Positions 58,074 to 64,000 of a DNA stretch of 64,000 nt are shown piece by piece; position 1 is the first letter of the stretch; the number at the start of each line of letters is the position of its first letter. The notes beneath the pieces were generated by a model that was not told where the DNA came from, ran no database searches, and saw only the letters and a list, made by a program, of their open reading frames with translations. Source of the DNA: Wurfbainia villosa (lineage: Eukaryota; Streptophyta; Magnoliopsida; Zingiberales; Zingiberaceae); assembly GCA_025175895.1 (NCBI GenBank), contig CM045998.1, positions 13,005,153-13,069,152 on the forward strand, read 5' to 3'. A program made the translations under genes and the position numbers.

Positions 58074-59926
58074 AAATTATTTTAGAGAATCAACTAATTC
58101 AATCATAATTTTATTAGGAGCAAAGTAATCGACTTGTAAAATACAATAGTCGACTAATGACATAGTCATTATGAAGAATCAATCTAGATCCAAGAGAATT
58201 TATATAACAATCAACTGCTGACAGAGAATTAATCTAGATCCAAGTTAGTCAAATGATATCTTATAGTTGAGTTGATTGATAAAGAATTGGAGTGGATTAA
58301 TATCAAAATAGTTGACTAAAAGTAGCAATGGTCATTGCTGATAAGATGTGAGAAGAGTAGATTAGTCGAGTGTTAAGTGTTGATCAGTAACCATTTCGAG
58401 TCTATAAATATTGGGAAAGGCACTTCAACTAGAACATCAATACAACTGCAAGTGTTTCTTCTATATTTTCATTCATAGCTCAATCTTCTGTACTCTTTAC
58501 CTCTGATGTTTAAACAGTTGTTGTAAAGGTTTCCAATACAAGTGTAGTAAACAAACATAAACAATGCTCTAGTATACTGAACACTTGCGATAAAAGTAAA
58601 TGCAGATAAAATGCACCTTTATATATTTTTTGTATGTTTACCAACTTAATTGCCTTGGAACTAAAAACAAAATTGGATGCTCTTATCCATCTATATCTTA
58701 GCACACATTAAAGAAATCTGGATTTTCAATCTCCAATTTTCTAAGACAAGATTTCAAAGCAAACTGAAACTTTAGATCTGGTTTTAGATAAGTTTGTTCG
58801 AAACCAATAATTAAAAGTATGATATTTTGTATTCCTTGAAGTTAAGAGGGAAAATGGAATATCTAAAACTATATTTTCATTTAAAATCGACCTCTTCTCC
58901 ATCTTGAAGTTGACCTCAATCTTTCCCAAATTGAAGCAGGACCAATAAACAACAACAACAAAAAACTCAAATATTTCACCGAAGATGTAAGATCGAGAAC
59001 TATAATTGAGCATATGAATTGAATTTTTTACAGTAAGAAAAGAAGCGATAATTATGATGAACAGAAATGTCTGGAAATAAAGTATTTAGATGTTTTTGAT
59101 CTTATTATTCATCGGAGATATTAATAAGTATACTATTTATAGAATTAAAGTGAACGATTAAAATTAAGACGAGCTTCTGGATGTTTGTTTGATCAATTTG
59201 TGCCCTAGCAGATAGGAAAAAACAAATGCAATAGCTGATGTAGCAACAATGAAAATGCTAGGTCAATGGATGGATTATTAGGAAAAAAAGTAATAACGGG
59301 TAGCAGTAAATTATAGCTTTAGTAGATGATAAAATTATAGAAAATAGGTTAAAATAATTTGAAAGTGTACGAAAGTATAACTGCACTCAAGAAAATTATT
59401 TAGGGTAAACAAAAGCGATCCAGAATATATGCATAGAGTTTAGTGTAACGATGGGATATATGCAGCCAACAAGATACATGCATGTCCAACTATTGCTTTA
59501 AATTTTAAACGAGTACCAAGGATTCCATAACAAGTTCCCAATATATGTCAAGGGCACTAGAGAACTGCAATTTCTCAGAAATTGTTTAATCCAACCAAAA
59601 AACAAGAGTTCGGGGATTTAATTTAGGTGATCAAATGGAAAAAATAGTGATGCTGTTGAAATCTGTTGGTGTACTGGATGCTAAGATAAAAGATGAGGTG
59701 AATGTTGAGAGTCGACCTGCACGCATGAGAGGATACATCAGAGGGTGCCTGAATTGTTTTTGGCAAGCTCTGATCCTTAAATCACTAGAGTGTAGCGGAA
59801 GCAAAAATGGAAAGTAGAAACAATGAAAGACCCGATAAATGGTGGACATAGCTTGATATTTATAGGTGTAAGAGGGGATGGAAACTTAAATCCTAAACCC
59901 TCAAGCCTCAATCTCCACCACCTCCC
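58074..59926 (+). other. Intron sequence, possible LTR fragment at its start
   Basis: 58074-58600 has TCGACTAA words, a TATAAATATTGGG motif near 58405 and a CAACTGCAAGTGTTTC run that look like the R/U5 part of an unidentified LTR. The remainder (58600-59926) shows no ORF, domain or terminal repeat that I recognise. Confidence 0.4.
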
Positions 59927-59930
59927 TTAA

Positions 59931-60733
59931 TGTAATCTAAGTTGTAATGTAATCCAAGTTGTAATGGAATGCAATGTAATCTTGATTACATTACATTGTT
60001 TGGATACAAATTGTATGTAATCTTGGATTACAAAGGTCATTACATTCTTTTGTTTGGTGTCCATTACAAAGACGATAGGAATGGATCGACGACGATGACG
60101 TAGACAACGACGACGATAGACGACGGCCAACCGGTGATCGACTCGTCGGCCAATCGCCATCACCGGCCACCGTGCCGATCGCTGACGGCCAGCGGCCATC
60201 ACGGCCGGCTGTCGGCGCCGGCGGCGACCTTCGATCGGTCGCCACGGCCGTTTGGCCGATCATCACCGATCGGTCATCACCGATCGCTGACGGTCGGTCG
60301 CAGCCGATCGCCGACGGTCACCCGTCGGCCGGCCGGCCAGCCGGTTACCGGGCTGACGGCCGACCGACGGTCACGGCCGCCGGTTTAGTCGAGTCGCTGC
60401 CGCCGCTTGGCCGTTTGCCGATCATCGCCGATCGCCGCGATCGCACGATCGCCGACCGACCGCCGATCGATCGTCGTCAATCGTCAAACGCAGCCTAAAT
60501 CCCATTTGCATGCAATAAATCACATTTGTATGCATGCAATAAATTACATTTGCATGCATGCAAATGTAATTTATTGCATGCAAATGGGAAGCTTGTAATG
60601 TAATCTGGATTACATAGGTTTTGCTTTGTAATCCAGATTACAAAACTTTAGTGCCTTTTGTAATCCAGATTACATTACATTACAATTCTAAGCAATAATA
60701 AATAGACTACTCAGAATGTAATCCTGGATTACA
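59931..60733. mobile_element. Putative TIR element with CpG-dense core
   Basis: This 803-bp segment is flanked by TTAA (59927-59930 and 60734-60737). Its ends are TGTAATCTAAG and, on the other strand, TGTAATCCAGG. Both arms carry many subterminal copies of GTAATCC/GGATTAC. The core (about 60060-60495) is extremely rich in CpG words such as GATCGCCGA, CGGCCG and CGATCGG, unlike the AT-rich surroundings. No transposase is encoded; frames open on both strands give Arg/Ser-rich low-complexity text. It resembles a MITE; the superfamily is uncertain. Confidence 0.6.
60531..60582. repeat. 52-bp perfect palindrome
   Basis: The 26-base arm TGCATGCAATAAATTACATT plus TGCATG is followed without spacer by its exact reverse complement. 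A second inverted pair outside it, CCCATTTGCATGCAATAAAT at 60501-60520, matches the complement of 60569-60588. It sits at the junction between the CpG-rich core and the right arm of the TIR element. Confidence 0.97.
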
Positions 60734-60737
60734 TTAA

Positions 60738-61270
60738 GCGCAGACATGATACCAAACGTGAAATTTTTAATGTTAGCTGTTAGGCCATTTTTGGCCATAA
60801 ATTGAGGAGTGAATTGTAGACCAGCCACATAAGGATTGTGGGGTCGTGTCTAATTATGACCTATAATTGTAGAGGCGACTGTAGATGGGTTGCAAGCAGA
60901 ATAAGGAGCTCCATAAATCGAGTTCATCATAGGGAGCTCGAGGAGTCGAGAATTGAGCTCGTCCTTAGCACAGCTTGTGACGTTTTGCAAATCTCCATAG
61001 GTGTCAACATGTCGACCTAGTGGAAGAGGTTGGGAACTGCCAACCTCTTGGGAGAGGTTGGCCCTTTAGTCTAAGGTCTTTGCAGTGCAAGTTAAATGTG
61101 ATTGCTTATGTTTTTGAAATCATAAAAGCATGTGTCACAATCCATCTTTAAGAGTTGAAATAGTTCTATCAAGTTTTGCAATCAATTTGTTATACTTGTA
61201 TACTGCTATTTCAAACAACAGCATATGCTAGCTGTTAAGCTTGTGTTAGTAAACTGACTTTCCAATGCAG
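60738..61270 (+). other. End of the giant intron
   Basis: No gene is seen. It ends with a T-rich tract and the acceptor CCAATGCAG at 61262-61270, directly before the exon that starts SSYTKRATEVE. Confidence 0.7.
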
Positions 61271-61454
61271 AGTTCCTACACAAAACGGGCAACGGAGGTC
61301 GAATGCCTTCAACATATGTCTCCATCAGATCAGATGGCTGATTCACCTGACAGTACTTGTGCGCAGGTCATTCATCCGAAGTCTGGAGCCTTACGTAATG
61401 ATTGGGTTCCCATTTCATCTAATGGAGGGTGTCAAGGACAAAAAGAGCTTTCTG
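61271..61454 (+). CDS. PRR7-like: PRR exon d
   Basis: This 184-bp exon follows GCAG and precedes GTATGC. It continues the phase of exon c (GAA ACT CAG then AGT TCC). It reads SSYTKRATEVECLQHMSPSD and then DSTCAQVIHPKSGALRNDWV, both PRR7/37-clade words. No stop is present. It joins to exon e with a split codon for Asp. Confidence 0.9.
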
Positions 61455-61525
61455 GTATGCTTCATTCAGATTCAATGAAGCATTTTTTTTTTTTTTTTGA
61501 GCATCATGCATAATTTGCTGCGTAG

Positions 61526-61967
61526 ATGAGATCGTGGGTAAAGACTTGAAGATTGGAGTACCAATCAATGCAGAGATACAGTATGAAAGTCATCCAAGAA
61601 AAGTAATGAACTTTTCCAAGCAAAGGGACATGAATGAGGACAAACTGCTGGATAGTGACCAAAACAAGGAAATTCCTACACTAGAGAGCAATAACGTGTC
61701 TACCTCTGATGAACAAAGCGCAAAAGCTTTTGATTTGATTGGTGCAATGGCTAAAAACCTTGATACACAACCATTATCTGCACTTCAAGTCCCTAAAGGT
61801 TTGTCCAAGATTCCAGAATGTCAAGAAAAGACCACTGACAATCCTAGTGATTTACCAAAACTAGAGTTGGGCTTGAAGAGGCTTAGATCAAGGGGGGAAT
61901 GTGGATCTTCTGCCACTCCTGATGACCGCAATGTTCTCAGACGTTCAGAACAGTCAGCATTCTCCAG
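61526..61967 (+). CDS. PRR7-like: PRR exon e
   Basis: This 442-bp exon is preceded by GCGTAG and followed by GTTACC. The upstream intron is 71 bp and has an 18-T tract. It reads EIVGKDLKIGVPINAEIQYE, AKAFDLIGAMAKNLDTQP and LPKLELGLKRLRSRGECG, then DDRNVLRRSEQSAFSR. These blocks are conserved in PRR7/37 proteins. The exon ends with AG of a split Arg codon completed by G of the next exon. Confidence 0.92.
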
Positions 61968-62045
61968 GTTACCAATTACGAAATGATTATTTATTTATTT
62001 ATTTAAGAAGAAGAATCTTTCTAACAAACTCCATTACCGTGCAAG

Positions 62046-62952
62046 GTATCACAAATCAACCGCTTCTAATCAAGCTCCAACCGGTTGTGGAGGAAGTTGT
62101 TCCCCGCCTGATAACAGCTCCGAGGCAATGAGGGCAGAGTCCATATACAACATGATATCCAGTTCAAATGTGGATCCTCTAAAACAAGGTTCCAATGGCA
62201 GTAGTAACACCAATGATATGAGCACCACTACCAGGAGGAACACCTCTGTATATAATATGACGGCTAGCTTAAATTCAGCTCCTCGGAAACCAGGTTCTGC
62301 TGGTAGCAGTAACAAAAACGCCATGGAATCCACCATGAACGCATTCGCCCAATCTGAAGCTAACAAGAAAGAAACATCATCCACATTTGCATTCAACTGC
62401 ATCCGGACCACAGCAGTTCCCCTTCCTAAGCAGATTCGAACCTCCACAAATCAGCAAATTGTCCATGAGAAAACAGAGGAGCCATCGGCAGCTGGGGTTA
62501 CACGACAAGCAAGAGGAATAGAGCGTCAGGTCCAAGTGCAGCATCATCACCACCACCATCACCATCACCTACACGTCCATAGTATGTCACAACAAAAGCA
62601 GCAGCAGCAGCAGCCAGATCTGGATGACTTGCCGGCTAAAATGGCATCGCCAGCTCCACAGTGTTGGTTGTCCAATGCCTTTGTTGGTCCAGTTGACGGT
62701 AATTCTTCAAAATATAGTGTAACGGGAAGCAATTCAGCCATTTACCACCGCTGCGATGGCTATAATGGAAATAGCACCGTTGCAAACCCTGCAATGCTAA
62801 ACATACTAGTTGCCGATCATATTACAGAGACAAGCAGACCTGGAGGTGGCAATGCAAGCGGCAGCGGAATAATTCAGATCCGTCTCGCTCAAAGAGATGC
62901 AGCCTTGAAGAAGTTCCGGGAAAAGAGGACAGAAAGAAACTTCATAAAAAAG
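62046..62952 (+). CDS. PRR7-like: PRR exon f with His and Gln tracts and start of CCT
   Basis: This 907-bp exon is preceded by GCAAG and followed by GTAGAC. It begins YHKSTASNQAPTGCGGSCSP, then two similar Asn/Ser-rich blocks (SIYNMISSSNVDPLKQGSNG and SVYNMTASLNSAPRKPGSAG) that look like an internal duplication. Next come a nine-His tract at about 62544 and a Gln run at about 62596. It ends in the first half of the CCT domain, RLAQRDAALKKFREKRTERN and FIKK. Relatives have Gly where Ile stands before KK. Confidence 0.93.
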
Positions 62953-63155
62953 GTAGACAGCATTTTTTTGCGAAATCTCAAATCAACTTTGATCCTGTTA
63001 ATTTTTTGGAGTAGCAGTCTCTGTTAGAATCATGACCATATCATTTGGTTCATGGAATCCTCCTTCTATCCTATCGTCCGGTGTCTACTTTACACTCGAG
63101 TAATTTGGAACTTTGGATGGAAGTGGGCTGTTCCTTCTGTCGGTTCTATTTTCAG

Positions 63156-63263
63156 GTACGTTACCACAGCAGGAAAATACTCGCAGAGCAGAGGCCGCGT
63201 GTGCGCGGACAGTTTGTTAGAAAGACCGCGCGGGAAGAGAACAGCGAAGTGAAAGACAGATGA
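63156..63263 (+). CDS. PRR7-like: PRR exon g: end of CCT domain and stop
   Basis: This 108-bp exon follows TTTTCAG. It reads VRYHSRKILAEQRPRVRGQF, then VRKTAREENSEVKDR and TGA at 63261-63263. The CCT domain binds DNA with NF-Y partners and carries the nuclear localisation signal. The motif SRKRLAEQ of relatives is SRKILAEQ here; the rest is conserved. The exon boundary inside CCT (after KK) is the usual place. Confidence 0.94.
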   Translation, partial: VRYHSRKILAEQRPRVRGQFVRKTAREENSEVKDR

Positions 63264-64000
63264 CACCGAGCGTCAGCCTTTTCCAGTGCGAGTGTCACCG
63301 ATCGAGTCAGCCAAAATATATCATTCTTTGCTAAAGACCATACCGCCATCCATGCAGTTTCCTCATAGCCTACTGTATTAGATGAACACTGACGATGGGT
63401 CTGTTGCAGAACATGTGAGGACTTCTGTTTAAACCTTTTTTTATCGTCATTTGAGCTGAAACATTAACCCTGTTGTCGAATTTTCTGCTGTTAAAATCTG
63501 TGGGAGCCATCGCCCCTCGTGTCCCGCCCAGGGTCACCTAATTGAATATGTTTAAAAATGGGCAATTGAATCGGTTAAAATTGTTATATAGATCACACTG
63601 AATCACACCGAGTTGTAACATACATTCATCCTCCACTTTTGTATATCTATCGTACAATAATTTTAACTAAAATCATCATAGGACGTGTAAGTAATAATTT
63701 TAAACTGAAACCGCTATGAGAACCTAAATTGTTTAGGAGTTTGTAAAATTCATTTTCAATCAGTTAACTGGTTAATTTTATAAAATATAAGGAAATAATC
63801 TTAATAGAATAATATGCTATTGTTTGGACCTTTTTTTTCTTTTAGATTTGATTAAAATTCATTGCAAGTTCTATTTGAGCAGAAGTGATGGCGTGATCAC
63901 TCCAATCATCTCAATAACTAAACAGGATTTAATTTTGTAAGGATTTTTAATAACTAACAACCACCTCTTTGACTTCATCATTTCTCCTTCCAACAATATT
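63264..64000 (+). other. 3' flank of the PRR gene
   Basis: Probably the 3' untranslated region and downstream sequence. No clear AATAAA signal and no further ORF with a recognisable family was found. Confidence 0.5.

Larger units (their letters stand above)
27496..63263 (+). pseudogene. PRR7-like: PRR7/PRR37-like pseudo-response regulator gene with one nonsense codon and a 33 kb intron
   Basis: Seven exons join in phase. They encode the second half of a pseudo-receiver domain, a Ser/Gly linker, a long variable middle and a C-terminal CCT domain. PRR7-class proteins are nuclear transcriptional repressors of the plant clock that act on CCA1/LHY-type genes and, in cereals, on heading date. Clade signatures are LKNLWQHVWRR, CAQVIHPK, GKDLKIGVP, KLELGLKRLR and the long His and Gln tracts. 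Except for TAG at 28126-28128 every exon is open and every splice site is GT/AG. The 5' exon is not found. The gene is therefore either a recent loss-of-function allele or a young pseudogene; an assembly error at one base would make it intact. Confidence 0.88.

Noticed and set aside
59927..60498. Overlapping ORFs rich in Arg, Ser and Pro on both strands
   Set aside because: They arise from the CpG-dense low-complexity core where stop codons are rare. No domain or start context supports them.
62541..62570. Poly-His stretch as a sign of vector sequence
   Set aside because: It lies within a PRR exon, where His and Gln tracts are usual for the clade.
62128..63027. A 299-codon ORF read as an intronless protein
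   Set aside because: It reads into the intron after KKVDSIFL. The conserved CCT continuation VRYHSRK is in the exon at 63156, so the splice site at 62952/62953 is correct.

Overview
This is a stretch of a plant nuclear genome. It holds gene exons separated by introns, many LTR retrotransposons of the Ty1/copia and Ty3/gypsy (Tat-type) groups, a tRNA-derived SINE and a degenerate LINE. The only host gene recognised is a pseudo-response regulator of the PRR7/PRR37 clade (circadian clock and flowering time) on the + strand. Seven exons can be placed at base level: 27496-27657, 27718-27851, 28072-28254, 61271-61454, 61526-61967, 62046-62952 and 63156-63263. All seven join in consistent phase and end in a conserved CCT domain. 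The exon for the first part of the receiver domain is not visible. The intron between 28255 and 61270 is about 33 kb. Exon 28072-28254 carries one in-frame TAG (28126-28128) that would remove the CCT domain. The clade suggests an angiosperm, plausibly a monocot; the species cannot be fixed from the sequence.

Region 1-27,018 is almost entirely transposons. A Tat-type gypsy element (minus strand, 1-6001) runs off the left edge. A second Tat-type gypsy (plus strand, about 6074-18787) was split inside its reverse transcriptase by a 9.27 kb copia element with 2.15 kb LTRs (minus, 9372-18639, target duplication TATCA). The interrupted gypsy joins directly to a 5'-truncated copia (plus, 18788-22233). 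Fifteen bases beyond that lies a complete copia (minus, 22249-27018, target duplication GTAAG).

Region 27,496-28,254 holds the PRR exons for the rest of the receiver domain and the linker. Region 28,255-61,270 is the giant intron. It contains a 10.9 kb Tat-type gypsy (minus, 29254-40201, target duplication TAAAT) that carries a spliced antisense ORF and a 54-bp minisatellite. Next come a SINE with a 14-bp target duplication (41178-41437), a LINE endonuclease remnant, and a copia RT fragment. A copia (minus, 45855-58073) follows, invaded by two non-coding elements (49678-51350, target duplication TATGT; 51474-55800, target duplication CTTAT). Last is an 803-bp TIR element flanked by TTAA (59931-60733) with a CpG-dense core and a 52-bp perfect palindrome. 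Region 61,271-63,263 holds the last four PRR exons.

Almost every transposon coding region is broken by nonsense changes, mostly C-to-T or G-to-A, and by small frameshifts. No element looks autonomous now. The insertions can be ordered by nesting. I see no CRISPR array, rRNA, tRNA gene or operon-type organisation.
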